From the NCBI RefSeq assembly GCF_024139115.2, contig NC_085140.1, positions 230,518,371 to 230,582,370 on the forward strand: a stretch of 64,000 nt of DNA. The letters are read 5' to 3'. The DNA is from Armigeres subalbatus. Taxonomy: Eukaryota > Arthropoda > Insecta > Diptera > Culicidae. A program made the position numbers and the translations under genes. Shown here one piece after another: positions 32,919-44,821 of the stretch (position 1 is the first letter of the stretch; each line of letters starts with the position of its first letter). Under the pieces are notes generated by a model, which was not told where the DNA came from, ran no database searches, and saw only the letters and a program-made list of their open reading frames with translations.

Positions 32919-35900
32919 CATGGGCGTAGCCAGGATTTCGAGAAGGGGGGGGGCAACTTTTTCGGTCTATCGGATTTCGGTCTAAATCGTAGTTTTATAA
33001 AAACACATGAATAATAACACATGAAACCAAATCGAAACAATAATGATTAAAACAATAATGGATTTAAAAATGCGTGATTCATTGCTCATCAGATATTTTT
33101 AAATAAAATGAGAAAAATATTAACGAACTTAGTATTCAGAAAGAATATAAAATCGGCTATAACAATTGTTATAAAAATCCTGCATTCTTCCATAAGTCTT
33201 GTCTTTTGCATTCTTCCATAAGTTTAAGAAAACTAGAACCATACATCTGAATTTCTAAACAAATCCTCTCTGAAATAATATTTATTATAAAATAGGCAGA
33301 AAAATCAATATGTAAGCTTTCTCCAGGATTTCCTTTGACAATTGCTCCTGGCATTCTATCCGAAGTTCTATCAGGGATTCTATAGAAAAGTCTCCAGCAA
33401 CTTCTTCGGCAGTGTCTTTAGGAATTCCACCATAAATTTTGCCGGGAATTGATCCGAAAAATCCACCATTATTCACTCCAAGAAAATCTTCACGAACTTC
33501 TTTATAAGTTCTGCAGAATTCTCTGCAATAATTCAAATAATTTCGTGCTGCTTCCCATAATTTTTAAGAATAAGAATATTCCGTGGAAATTCCGCAGAAT
33601 TGCCAGTAAACATTCCTAAGAATTTAACGAAAAATCTTCGAATTTCTTGTGTAAATTCCATAAAATTTTCCGTGAATTGTTTCGAATAATTTCTTGTGAA
33701 AATTTCAAAGAATTTCTCCAGGAATTCCACCGGAAATTTATACAGAAATTATACCGAAAATGAAATCAACAATGGAATTTTCGGAGGAATTCCTAGATTA
33801 ATTCGCAATGAAATCCTGAAAGAATTCCAGTGGAAACTTCAAGATTTCCACTGGGAGATCCTCCAGGAGTTTCTCCGAAAATTCCTCCTGGAATTCTTCC
33901 AGGAGTTCCATCGGAATTTCCAATTTCTCTAGGATTTCCTTCGAGAAATAATTCCGGGGGTTCCTTTGAAAATTCTCCCAGGAGTTTCTTCAGAAATTCT
34001 TCCAGAAAATTCCTTCGAGAGTTCCTCCGGGAATTCCACCAGCAATTCATCCGGGAGTTTCTCCGGAAATTCCTCCGGGAGTTCCACCAGAAACTATTCC
34101 AGGAAATTATTCAGGCTTTTTCAGGAAATCATTTAGGCTTTCTTCAGAAATTAAGCTGGAAATTCCACCAGAAGTTCTTCCGATAGTTTCGCTGGGAGCT
34201 CATCCAGGAGGTCCTCTAGGAATTCTTCTAGGAGTTCCTCCTGAAATTCCTCCGGGAGTTCTTACGGGAGCTCCTCCGGCAGTTCCTTCGGGAATTCCTC
34301 CGGGATATCCACCAGCAGTTTCTACGAGAATCCCTCCGGGAGTTTCACCAGCAGTTTCTCCGGGTGTTTCTCTGAAAAGGAACTCCCGGAGGAACTCCCA
34401 GAGTAATTTCCAGAGGAACTCCCGGGGGATTTTCTATAGGAATTTCCGGAGAAATCATCAGAGGAATTCTCGTAGGAACTGCCGGTGGAACTTCTGGAGG
34501 AATTTATTGAAGAACTACAGGAAGAATTTCCGGAGGAAATCCTGGAGGAACTCTTGAAAGAATTCTAGGATGAACTCCCAAAGGAACTTCCGTAAGAATT
34601 CCAGGAGGAACTCCTGGAAGAATTCTTAAAAGAACCTCCCGGAGGAATTCCCGTAAGAACTCCCAGAGAAATTCTCCGAGAAATTTCTGGAGGAATTTGT
34701 AGATAAATGCCTGAAGAAATGCTAAATGAATTCCTGGAAGAAAGCCTGATTGAATTCCCGAAGGAACTACTGGTGGAACTTCAGAGGAATATCCGGTGGA
34801 ATACCCTAGAGGAAGAGAAAAAATATTTCTGAAGGAACTCCGAAATCCCATTTCCCGTGAAATTCCTGCCAAATATCGTCCAGGAATTCCCTGTAAAGTT
34901 CTTGGAGGTATTACCGGAGAATTTCTTGGAAAAACTCCTGGAAGAACTCCCGGAGGAACACCCACAAGCACTTCCGAAGGAATTCCCAAATGGAAGTCCT
35001 GAAATAATTCTTAGAGAAGTTCCTAAAGGAATTTCCGAAAAAATATCTGAAGGAATTCCCAGAAAAATACCAGGAGGAATTAATGCAGAAATTCCCAGAT
35101 GAAATCCTGAAAGTATTCCCAGATGAATTGCTGAAGAAAATCCCTGCGGATTGTTCCGAAGAAATTTCTGGAAGAACTCTTGGCAGATATCCGAGTAAAT
35201 TCCGAGTGAAGTCCGGAAGGAATTCTAGTACACTTCCGCGGAAAATCTCCCGGGAAAATTCCTGGAGAAGTACCTGAAGAAACTCCCGAAAAAATACCTG
35301 TGAGAATTTCTGGGGATATACTTGGACGAATTCCAGGAGAAATTCATGAAGATATTTCCAGAGGATTTTTGAAGGATATTCTGAAGTAATTGCGAAAAGA
35401 ATTCCAGATTGGAATGCTAGATGATTTCGCTATTGAATGTTTGGAGATATTCCCGGAAAATTTCCTGGAAGTAATCCCGGAGGAATTAAAGGAAGAGTTC
35501 CGAGAGGAATGCCCGGAGAAGTTCCTAGAAGAATTTCCGAAGGAATTTCTTATAGATTTACAAGTGAAATTATGGAGCTAAATCGAAGGATTTCCGTCAT
35601 AAATTTTTGAAGAAACTTCTGGTAGAATTTTGGGAAGAAATTCCGTATGTATTCTTGACGGAACTCTCGAATGCATTCCTGAAGGAAATGTCTGATTCTT
35701 CCTGAAGAGAGAATAGCCGAAGAAATATCTAGAAGTGTATCTTGGAGAGAAGAAAAGAAATCTTCAAGGAATTTCCTCGTGAATTTCCTAAAAAAAAATA
35801 GTGGGGGTTTCTAGATAAGGAGGAATTACAATTACATGAGAAGGATTTTCGAACGATTTTCAGAGGAATTTGTGGATAACTTTCCGAAGGAATTCAGAAG

Positions 35901-36162
35901 TTCCCAGGGGAGCTTCTAGAAGGATTTCAAGAAGAATTTTTGAGTCCGAAATTTTTCGAGTTGTTTTGAACTTTCATATATTATGGATCCCGGAGGCCCT
36001 AATAAGTTTTGGGAATCTTTTGAATTTCAACCACCTATTTCGGTATATGATTGGATCGAAAAGTGCACATGTTTAAGGGAATTCATTTCAGTACCCGTGC
36101 AATCTTTCCACAATTTAGGGGGGAGCGACAGCCCCCCCTGCCCCCCCTTGGCTACGCCAATG
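32919..36162. mobile_element. 3.2-kb hAT-like element filled with a degenerate GGAATTCC array
   Basis: Ends CATGGGCGTAGCCAGG and, inward from the right, CATTGGCGTAGCCAAG, each followed by G-runs. The flanks CGCTCCAA (32911-32918) and CACTCCAA (36163-36170) form an 8-bp duplication with one mismatch. It splits a LINE (LW / S junction). No transposase. Confidence 0.7.
33280..35960. repeat. Degenerate GGAATTCCTCCGG-type short-period array with internal inversion
   Basis: Units of about 11-24 bp around GGAATTCC. Left of about 34375 they read (plus strand) like TTCCTCCGGGAATTCCTCC; right of it the complement, GGAGGAATTCCCGGAGGAA. Many frames of E/F/L/P-rich peptides open on both strands because stops are rare in the unit; none is a gene. 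A small piece of the same sequence lies at 63131-63235. Confidence 0.85.
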
Positions 36163-36700
36163 CACTCCAAAGTTTTTCGTGATTCAAACAATCGAAGGCT
36201 TTTCCGTGGTCAATCAGTACCAAATAGAGGGTCCCTTGAAATTCATTGACCTGCTCCAGGATGATGCTAAGCGTGAAAGTAAAGTTCTCACTTGATCATC
36301 CGGACGTAAGCCTGCCTGCTGCAGTTGGTGAATTGTCAACCATTATCTATATCCGAATTGGAATAAGTCGTCAAAACTTCAAGAAGTTGTTCTAAGTGGT
36401 CGAGCCAACATTTCAGCTGATCAGTTAGATAGGCAAGTGATTGACATGTCGCGTCTTTCTCTGGCATCCACGGATTTGTCCTTGCTCCAATCAGGCGTCG
36501 TGAAATATCGTAGAGGAAGCAATTATCTCCGGTTGTTGCCTTCCATTGTCCACCGCTTCTCCCGTATGCAGCCAGCAGCGTTTGACTTACTTCTCTAGAG
36601 CCGCTAGGACTAGTATTTGGCTTCTCTGAAAATGGATCAGCTGAAAGTTGGAGACGGTGCCTTCTTGAGTCCGTAATAAACGCAGTGCTGACATTGCATT
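36163..36700 (-). pseudogene. Non-LTR reverse transcriptase, upstream half
   Basis: Minus-strand reading gives QQAGLRPDDQVR, LSIILEQVNEFQGTLYLVLI and DHGKAFDCLNHEKLW (motif A with the first catalytic Asp weakened: usual DFEKAFD is DHGKAFD). It continues at 32918 on the far side of the hAT-like element. Confidence 0.65.
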
Positions 36701-36739
36701 TAACTATTATCTTCTAATTGGCGAGATCCGACAACACAT

Positions 36740-37280
36740 TGCTTGGATTCATCCAATCGTCGATCGGCTGTTGGCGGATATATTCAGGGCTGATCCTATG
36801 CTGTATATGCGAATGTTGTAGCAACTGTTATGCAATATTTTGCCCCGCTTCGCATCATTCTGGAGATCAACAAGTTGGAACTGTCCCTTTATTTGTTATA
36901 CATTGACTACAGAAGGGATTTCTGTTGTCAGAATAACAAAAATCTATGTGGCTCCCAGGTATGCAAGGGATTTGCAGATAAGGTCGGATGTTTGTCTGAC
37001 CCTATTCGGATAGTCGCTGATGTAGGGCAAGGATGCATGACATCTTCACTTTTACTTCTCAGCGTAATCAATGAGATCTTGGTGGGTGCGATTGACCGTG
37101 TATCATACCTTGAGCTGTTTTGACAGTTTATTGTTGTGGGACATCTATATGACTCTGATTTGGCTAGAGATCACGAAACGCTATATTAGTACTGCCACGC
37201 TGGCCGTATGCTGCCTTGCGGCGGGTGTCACCATAAACGTCTGTAGGACCATGTGGTTGAGTGACACAAAACAATTTTAA
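36740..37280 (+). pseudogene. Non-LTR reverse transcriptase fragment, I/Nimb-like
   Basis: LRIILEINKLELSLYLLYID (36845-36904), then DPIRIVADVGQGCMTSSLLL and SVINEILVGAIDR (36995-37100): degenerate equivalents of motif A and the GVRQGCILSPLLF box. Opposite strand to the LINE pieces next to it, so a separate insertion. Confidence 0.65.
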
Positions 37281-37670
37281 TATTTGTATCGGCCTAAGTT
37301 TAAAAGTATCAAATAATCAAGAACAACAGCCTCATACGTTCTACATGTAGCAATACTCGTTTTTAAAATATGAAAAAAGCCATGATTTCACTTACGGAAG
37401 AAATATTTACAAAACAATTCAAGAGTAATCAATGTTCCCCCGGATTACGGTACTCTTTGCTCTCTCCACTCCCGCTCCCTTATATTGGTTATACACATAT
37501 TGCGATTTTCCAGTGTTTCCACACGTGTTGCTTGGATCTCCAATTACTACTGGAGGAATGTCTTAAAATGCATTTAATTGAAAGATTTGTCAATCAACAG
37601 AAAAACTATATTTTACCTCATTTTTCAATTCTGAACCAAATTATGAACTTTGCCATATTCTAGACACCAT
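37281..37670. other. Gene-free stretch
   Basis: AT-rich; short frames only. Nothing recognised. Confidence 0.3.
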
Positions 37671-38180
37671 ATCCCACAGTGATCACCGTGACGACGATGG
37701 CGACTTTTTTGTGCTGCTGTGCGAGAGTGTCGTGTGTGCTTTCGTAGTAGCGGATAGAGATTTTCGTTTCTGATCTTATGCTTGGCTCCGACTATTTCCC
37801 AGCTTAACTCCTCAGTTTACCTTTGTCAATCAAGCCGGCCGCAAGGAATAAGTTTTCGTGGTGTTCGGTCCTCTCGAGTGCGTGTTCGCGATCGGTGGTT
37901 CCGTTGGGCTTTGGGGTCGTGGTAATCATTTCATTCTTGTCCGTTCCTTTTGTTTTCGATTTAGTCGTTGGTTTAATTTCGGGTTCGTCGGTCGGTTGCT
38001 GGACGAGGTTCATCGCTGCCGTGCGCAGATCGCCGGTATCATCACGCCGTCAGGCATCATTGACTTCTATCAACACTGTATTACCGGGCTGAAATGGTGC
38101 TTCCTATAAATCTTCTCCCTCGGGGTGACCACCATGCCATCGTACCAGTATAGTGAATTCAGTGATGCGTTTTTTTTGTC
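37671..38180 (+). other. GC-richer block, possible LINE 5' leader
   Basis: GC content is clearly higher than in the flanks. It ends in CACCATGCCATCGTACCAG, a good start context that opens only 22 codons. The layout (GC-rich leader, then a start codon, then abrupt AT-rich sequence) suggests the 5' end of a retroelement cut short. Confidence 0.3.
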
Positions 38181-39122
38181 GGATATACAGTACCGGACAT
38201 GAGGATATAGTCCCATTATGTTGTTTTGAATACAAACTATGAGTGCTTATACGCTATCAGTGTCAGTATTTGAATAGTTAATTGGAATACATGAATATGG
38301 GAAGGACAAACATGAACAGAATTTCCTTACAATGGCGTATTTATAATTCAAAATTATAAAAAGTATTTTTTTAAGAAGTTGCTCAATAACATGGAAGAAA
38401 AATTGAAACCAAGTTTTCGTCATTTACGTTATCATCAAGAAGTATATTTATGTCTAAAAATACCAGTAACAAGCAATAAACTAACGTTTTTAAAATAATC
38501 CACATTGGCAGAGAACAAAAACAATTTTGCATTCAGATTTATATACAACCAAAACTGCGACCTTATGGAAAAATAAAATCTTTCGGTCGTTACATAATTA
38601 ACGAAGAGTGGAATTGATTTTTTTAGTTAAGTATAAAAGTAAGGATAATCCTGTTACCATTGGCGATAGTTCTGTTTCAGATTCACTGGTTATTATAAAT
38701 TGCTCTTCTCAAAGATTGTACAGTAACTGCTCCTGTTATCTATCTCACAGATTACACATTCATCGTATCCAAAACAATGAAATAAAAAACAAATAGTTTA
38801 ATTTTTATTAGGTTTCAAATCTCAAATTGTGTTTAAATCGTTGGTTTGACAAAAAAATATTAATATAAGAGCGTATTGATGATAATGGAACAGATAGCCT
38901 TCCTATTTATTTATATTGTTTTGACAATGCTTACTGCCTGAAAACTATAAATTGATAAATACAGATAAAAATACAAATGTGTAAAATGGGAAACAATGTA
39001 TTTGCAACAGTAGTGCATAGAACCAACGTAGTATTGATTATTGAAAATGAAAAAAAAAATACAGTTTATCCATTCTGCTTTAGATCTAAAAGTTTGTGTC
39101 CCAATTCCAATGTTATATACTG
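38181..39122. other. AT-rich unique-looking sequence upstream of a candidate peptide gene
   Basis: No repeat ends, LINE motifs or long frames recognised. May hold regulatory sequence for the frame at 39123. Confidence 0.3.
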
Positions 39123-39395
39123 ATGTCTGGTACTGTAGAGTTTTGTTTTTTCTTCGTCCTGTTGGCTTCCTATACCTCGAACCGTTGTGGGGAATCTACG
39201 GCTCCCAATCTAAAACGTTATCTCGTATTTCTTATATTTTATTTTAATTTGATATTTTATCACAACCTGAACCATCTCGGTCAGGATGGCCCACAAAGAA
39301 GAGTGAGACGAATTAGCAACAAAGCAAAGAAGATGATACGGAATGCAGAAGACAAAACGGTCAGCGCGGAGTTCAAGGAGCGAAATGAGATTTAA
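39123..39395 (+). CDS. Candidate small secreted basic peptide gene, possibly two exons
   Basis: The ATG at 39123 opens a signal-peptide-like stretch (MSGTVEFCFFFVLLASYTSN). A possible 60-bp intron, 39225-39284, starts GTATTT and ends TCGGTCAG. Splicing it out keeps the frame and gives a 70-aa precursor whose mature part would be basic (DGPQRRVRRISNKAKKMIRN). Without splicing the frame stays open and gives 90 residues with a second hydrophobic stretch. ATTAAA, a poly(A) signal variant, follows about 10 bp after the stop. The dibasic and RR sites could be processing sites. I do not recognise a family. No repeat features surround it. Confidence 0.35.
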   Translation: MSGTVEFCFFFVLLASYTSNRCGESTAPNLKRYLVFLIFYFNLIFYHNLNHLGQDGPQRRVRRISNKAKKMIRNAEDKTVSAEFKERNEI

Positions 39396-40343
39396 ATGTT
39401 AACCATTAAAAACGTCTTGTTTGTGAGGTGTTGAGGTGATGTTTTATTAGTGAAGATTACGTTTACACACAAGCATGAATCTAGAAGTAAGTGGCGCTTC
39501 GCAAAGCGAAGAAAAGTGAAGTTGTGATCAATCAATTATGTGTAACAGCGGGTGGTACGCAGACTCTCCGGGAGGTGCAGATCGACTGACAGACAGCTTC
39601 TTTTTCAGCCATGTAGGTACATATGCGGCGAATGTGTATCAACGAATAACCAGCAACTTGGGGAGCATGGATTACCAAAAATAATGATACATGTTCAGTC
39701 ATTTCGTCTGGATGGTCTTGAAGAACGCTAATTATATGTTTCGCGCTGAACCACTTCTGGCAACTAGCACGTCGATTAGAAGAGGGATAATTTACCATCC
39801 TAGACATTAACTGATTCTTTCAATCAAACTGAAGGCTAATAATTTGAAGATGGTAGGAGAGGTGGCAGCATATGTTTGAGTAAAGAGTAGATAACGATCT
39901 TTCGAGTGATGATGAGGCTTCGCGAACCGTACGAAACTATCAAGTAGAAGGTTTCCGTACATGTGATGCATTATGTCTTTGTACTACGCTAATATCAGTT
40001 ACAGTTATGGACTATTGGATAAAAAAAAATAGTCCTAATATGGTTATATACGTTACGGTTATATTCATTACGTTACGTTACGCAAAAACTGGCGACCCCC
40101 CCTCTTTCTTCCCCCGTAACACTTTATATATGAATCCTTAGACAGTTTTGTATCGATCGTCACATTTGAATTAATCCGCCCCCTCCTATAAGTGTTTTGT
40201 AATTTATGGGTTTTCCTATCTTTAGATACTGTGATTTCACGTTTGCTAACTTGTACGTACAAATAATCAAATAATATGATGATTATAAAAATATATTTCC
40301 TATTGACACGGACTTAAGGGTTGAATGTGAACAATTCAGTTTT
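39396..40343. other. Mostly gene-free, with a decayed MITE
   Basis: 40065-40200 resembles the ACAAATTACGTAACGC family (TTACGTTACGCAAAAACTGG, then C-runs). A 91-codon minus frame at 39532-39807 has no recognised motif. Confidence 0.35.
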
Positions 40344-40615
40344 TTATTTATATACTAGCAGACCCGAAGAACTTCGTTTCACCTAAAATTGATTTATTCT
40401 CTGATTAGGTCTCGAGTTATGAAGAAATTAGTGTTTCATTTGTATGGGTGCCCCCTTTCCAAATCTGGGAGGCCTCTTGACCCATCTTAAGAATCTTCCC
40501 CGGCCCCAAAAACCTCTGCATACAAATTTTCTTGCCGATCGGTTCAGTAGTTTCCGAGTCCATAAGGGTCAGACAGACAGAAATTCATTTTTATGTATAT
40601 AGAATATAGATAAAA
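40344..40615. repeat. Interspersed repeat with ACTAGCAGACCCG head
   Basis: Begins ACTAGCAGACCCGAAGAACT and ends GACAGACAGAAATTCATTTT then TATGTATATAGA. Such head and tail pairs recur in many insect genomes. I cannot assign the class from sequence alone. Confidence 0.5.
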
Positions 40616-40813
40616 GATAAATATACATTATAAGTTAGGGGTTTGCCAAGGCAAGGACTAAGCATGCATACTTACCTGTATCTCATCCCAGGGGCTGCCC
40701 AACCAAGAGGATAACTGTTATTTATTTATTTTATTTATTTATTACATTTTACAATCATCGAACGTCAAGGTCTAAATGATTCATTAAAGCTAACAATATT
40801 CTTGTATAAATTA

Positions 40814-42566
40814 CTACGGACGAACATAGCGAAGTCTGTTTTTAAAATTTTCTATGGACGAAGCAAAGTCAAACAAATGGTACACATTATTAAAAACATT
40901 ACACATGGAACGGATTGGCTCATTGAGTCCATAAAGAGTACGGCGAGCAGGAAGGCGTAGAAATTGTCTTGTTCTTAGCGGCCTTTCGATTGCGTTAATA
41001 CAGATCATGGACATAATATTTGGAGCATCAATTTCGTTCAGCAATAATTTTGCCACAAATATAGCCTTTTGGTCCTGTCGCCTTTTCCACAACGGTTCCA
41101 TTCCCAAAAGTTGGCATCGGTCAGCATAAGGAGGAAGCTCGAATCTATTCGACCAAGGAAGGAATCTCAACGCAAATCTAACAAATTTTGATTGAACAGA
41201 TTCAATTCTAGTTATCCAGCTTGCAACGTGTGGGCTCCATACCACGCTGCATGTGTCCAGTATGCAGCGCACGAGTACGTAATACAGCGCTCTCAAGCAG
41301 CATGGGTCGCGAAATTCATTAGCAATGCGCATTATGAACCCAAGGTTCCTATTCGCCTTAGCAACAATGCTCAAATATTGACTTTGAAACGTTAATTTTT
41401 TTATCAAGAATTACTCCTTAATCCTTAACTTCAGAGACTCTGGCCAGTGGCGCACTCTCAATACTGTATGGGAATTCAATGACATCTTTCTTCCGACTAA
41501 AACTAATTACGGTACATTTTGATACACTAACAATCAACAAATTACGTGAGCACCATGATACAAATAAATCTATCAAACGCTGTAATTGCAGACAATCGTC
41601 AATGGAACTTATTAAGAGGTACAATTTCAAGTCATCAGCGTATACAAGTTTACAGCCACTTGGAAGCAAACAACACACATCGTTAAAGAATATCGAAAAT
41701 AATAGAGGCCCTAAATTACTTCCCTGTGGGACTCCTGAATTGTTACAGAAAACATATGACTCAGTGGTACCTATCCTTACAGATAATTTACGGTCCCTTA
41801 AGTAGGATTGTAGCCATTGCAATGCATTAAACAATTACGTTAGACACACCTAAACAATCTAATTTAGCTAATAAAATCCGATGATCGATCCTGTCGAACG
41901 CAGCTTTAGGATCTGTATAGACAGCATCAATTTATGCGCCTGCATCCATTCCGGTAATGCAGAACGATGTGAATTCCAGTAGATTTGTACTCGTCGAACG
42001 TCCAGCAAAAAATCCATGCTGCTCTACAGCGGTGTAAGATTTCAATTTTTGGAAAAGTATTGCTCCCATCAGGATTTCAAATAGTTTAAATCCGGCGCAA
42101 AGAGATGTTAGTTAACATCTGGTCCTGGTACATATGAATATTTCATATCACATAGAGCATCAAAGATGTCTTTCTCGGAGAAAGTAATGGAATTCAGAGT
42201 GATAATATTTTCAGGAACATCTTCTAAAGCTGCCTCAACGAGCTGATCCGACGCACTATCTGTGTTGAACACGCTGGAAAAGTGATCAGCAAAAAGGTTA
42301 CATTTTGCCTCAGATGAGTTGGAACTGCTTTCACCAAGAAACATGCTAGCTGGAAGACCTTGCTCACTTCTTTTTTCGTTGACGTACTTCCAGAACGATT
42401 CAGGATTTCGTCTTCCAGATTCCTTTCTTCTGACATATTTCGAATATAAATAGCGGTTATAGCGACGGCTACTAGCAGATAGTGATTTTCCGGTTTCCGG
42501 TAATGTAATTTTCAGAGCAGCGATGATTGGAGGATGATACAGATCAACTGGTACATAAGGGGTCAC
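40814..42566 (-). pseudogene. Jockey-clade reverse transcriptase
   Basis: 42108-42566: DVTPYVPVDLYHPP, RKESGRRNPESFWKYVNEKR and LFADHFSSVFNTDSA, the linker to RT. About 41835-42107 is damaged; motif A is recognisable only in part there. 41418-41834: WLQSYLRDRKLSVRIG, NNSGVPQGSNLGPLLFSIFF (motif B) and the catalytic LVYADDLKLYLLI. 40814-41407 holds the C-terminal part with ALYYVLVRCILDTCSVVWSP and RIESVQSKFVRFALRFLPW. The YADD box is intact, but stops and frameshifts between the pieces kill it. Confidence 0.82.
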
Positions 42567-42875
42567 GTCTTCGGATATCTTGCAATTAGTTGCGGCATCA
42601 TCATGGCATCATGGTTAGATACAGCGTACGACCACGGTAGTTTGTGATGGTGTTCAGCTGTTTCATATGATTCAAAAACATTCGGTCGACGAGTTTTGAG
42701 GATGCGCTGGTGAAAGTACTGAGCCCAGTATCCAAATATACTTACTTACTTACAGTGTTACTGTCACCGGTCAAGCAATCAAGTTCGGGCAACGTATGAT
42801 TCGTCTGGAATGCACCTGGATTTAGGGGAGGTGCAGCATCAAGCCCAGCTTCGGCAGGCCATATACTGTGTATAT

Positions 42876-43765
42876 TAGAGTGGGGCGTCATGGTCATTTT
42901 ATCAAATCAATGGTTTTTCGAAGCCATTCTGGGCCCTGAACAACAGTGCAGAACTTTGGACCGATTGGTTGCTTCCTCGCTTTCCGCATCGCGTTTGAAG
43001 TTTGTATGGAAATTAGTATGGGGGAACGTATATTTTTGCATTTCTACTACAAGAAGTTTCAGTTTATGGTAAACCAAGTGGCATATTGCGTTAAAGCATA
43101 ACCCAAAGGATGCCGAAAAACTTTGCTGAAGAAGGCACGTTGCTGGAACGTCCACGAAAAAAGTTATAACGCTTCGAACATTGAGTGTTCAAACCATATG
43201 CAAAAAATCGTTTATTCTGCCAGCACTGCCGTACTACGTAGACCAAAAATTTAACTGAGTGTTATTTCAAAATAATTGATCTTATAGGGCTTTAGAGCTA
43301 ATGGTAGCTATCGGAAATTATTTCACAGAGAAAAAAATCCGACAAGAAGGAAGATGGGTTTCGCCCTTCGATAACCATAGGTTGTCCGGTAGTGCTGGCA
43401 GAAACATTGATTTCTTGCATATGGTTTAAACAATCAATTTTCGAAACGTAATAACATTTTTTGTAGACCTTCCAGCTACGTACCTTCTTCGGCAAAGTCT
43501 TTCCGCATCTTCCAGACTATATGCTAACGTATTGAGTCACGTGATTGATGATAAATTGATGCCGCTAAGAGCAAAAATGTAAAAAAGTACGTTTTCCCAT
43601 ACTAATCTCCATGTAAATTTAAAACGCGATGCGGCATGCGAGGTTGCAACCAATCGAGCCCATATTTTGCACAGTTGATTGGGGTCACAAAACGGGTCAG
43701 AAAAACCTTGATCTCACTTGATCGGACGAAGTTTGCGTTTTTCCATTCAACTGCGCCCCACTCTA
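42876..43765. mobile_element. 890-bp foldback hAT-type element, copy B
   Basis: Same perfect ends as copy A (TAGAGTGGGGCG / CGCCCCACTCTA) and same length. Exact 8-bp duplication GTGTATAT at 42868-42875 and 43766-43773. About 95% like copy A. It splits a minus-strand frame: GKYIH continues across it as SIWPAEAGLDAAPPLN. Confidence 0.88.
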
Positions 43766-43773
43766 GTGTATAT

Positions 43774-44160
43774 ATTTACCTGGCAGAGCAGGAGTCTCGA
43801 CTGCTTCACAATTTCCTGTGCACCTTTGCACCTCCAGGCCAGTGTCATCAGCATTCGTCGGTTTAAATTTGTCAATCTGGAATTTTCAACTACTTAAAAC
43901 GGGTGCAGGATCTTGCCTAGCCCCGGAAGAACATATACTGTTCTTATAATCACCTGACAAAGCAGGGGTATCGACTGCTTTTGTACTTCCCGATAGACAT
44001 GAAAACGGAATGTCATGTTGGGTTCCCTGAATAGATAGGGTTAGCTTATAACAAACGGGTGCAGTATCATGCCTAGCTTCGTGTAGACATATACCATCCA
44101 CAAGTTTACCTGATGAACCAGCAATCTCAACAATGCCCGTGGTCATTGCAACGTCCATCT
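43774..44160 (-). pseudogene. Repeated-peptide region of a Jockey-type LINE
   Basis: Minus-strand frame (first part 43886-44158) with three diverged units of about 45-50 residues. Each has a pattern like GxxxAVxTPALxGxYxxSI then xxARxDxAPV: AVDTPALSGDYKNSI, AVETPALPGKYIHSI and GICLHEARHDTAPV. A TAG/TGA break near 43885 and the hAT at 42876 interrupt it. It precedes the endonuclease end, so it probably belongs to the same element. Its function is unknown to me. Confidence 0.5.
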
Positions 44161-44409
44161 CGCAATGCTCTAATGATTGCTAGGAGTAGCCGAAAACTCG
44201 CTTTAGCCCTAAAAGCATAGCGAATGTTTTTGCTTCGGTTTCGATGATTACAGAATTACATTTTCCGGTTTTCCAAACATGCTTTTTCTAGTCCGTTGAT
44301 TAGAACTTTGACGAGATTTGGCAGCAAAGATCGAATAAAATGTGCTGTGATGAACATACTTAAGTCAGTTTGGTAAGATAAGTCAGTTGTAAATATTTAT
44401 AGTTCTAAT

Positions 44410-44625
44410 AACGGCAACGCGTGCTTAGGGCCATTGGTGTTGTGCAAGAATGGTGTGTGGCGGCGAAGGACGAAACAAGAGCTCGCCCAGCTCAACGGCG
44501 AACCCAGTATCCAGAAGGTAGTTAAAGCTGGAAGGGTACGATGAGCAGGGCATATTTCAAGAATGCCGGACAGCAACCCTGCAAAGCTGGTGAATACTTC
44601 CGAACGGCAGGTACATGAAGAATTG
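44410..44625 (+). pseudogene. RTE LINE 3' coding fragment
   Basis: Nucleotide match to 14080-14260: NGVWRRRRTKQELAQLNGEP and ARMPDSNPAKL-like translation with stops. 5'- and 3'-truncated. Confidence 0.7.
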
Positions 44626-44821
44626 AAGGATATCTATCTAGGTGGATTAATCAGGGTTTTGGTGATATTTTTGGATTCTTATATGGATTCTTTTGAAATT
44701 TCTTAACTAAAAAAGCAATGGGTAATGTTTTCAACATAACCCCGAGTAGACGTAGGACTTGTATAATCGTAACGTATTTACATTTAACTTTTGAATCTAT
44801 GGAGTTTAATTATAGGCATTG
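44626..44821. other. Short spacer
   Basis: AT-rich; would contain the 3' end of the minus-strand frame at 44822. No AATAAA-like signal stands out with certainty. Confidence 0.3.

Larger units (their letters stand above)
40720..44160 (-). mobile_element. Jockey-clade LINE, internally damaged, split by a hAT element
   Basis: Read right to left: a repeated-peptide region (43880-44160, and around the hAT at 42876-43765), the end of the endonuclease (VDRMFLNHMKQLNTITNYRG near 42690), then RT (42566-41418), the C-terminal domain (41407-40814) and an AATAAATAAA-rich 3' tail near 40720-40745. ORF1 is not seen. Elements of this clade insert by target-primed reverse transcription. Confidence 0.75.

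Noticed and set aside
33285..35581. Many E/F/L/P-rich frames on both strands
   Set aside because: By-products of the degenerate GGAATTCC array, in which stops are rare in several frames.
39532..39807. 91-codon minus frame with several cysteines
   Set aside because: No signal peptide, splice sites or promoter that I could support.
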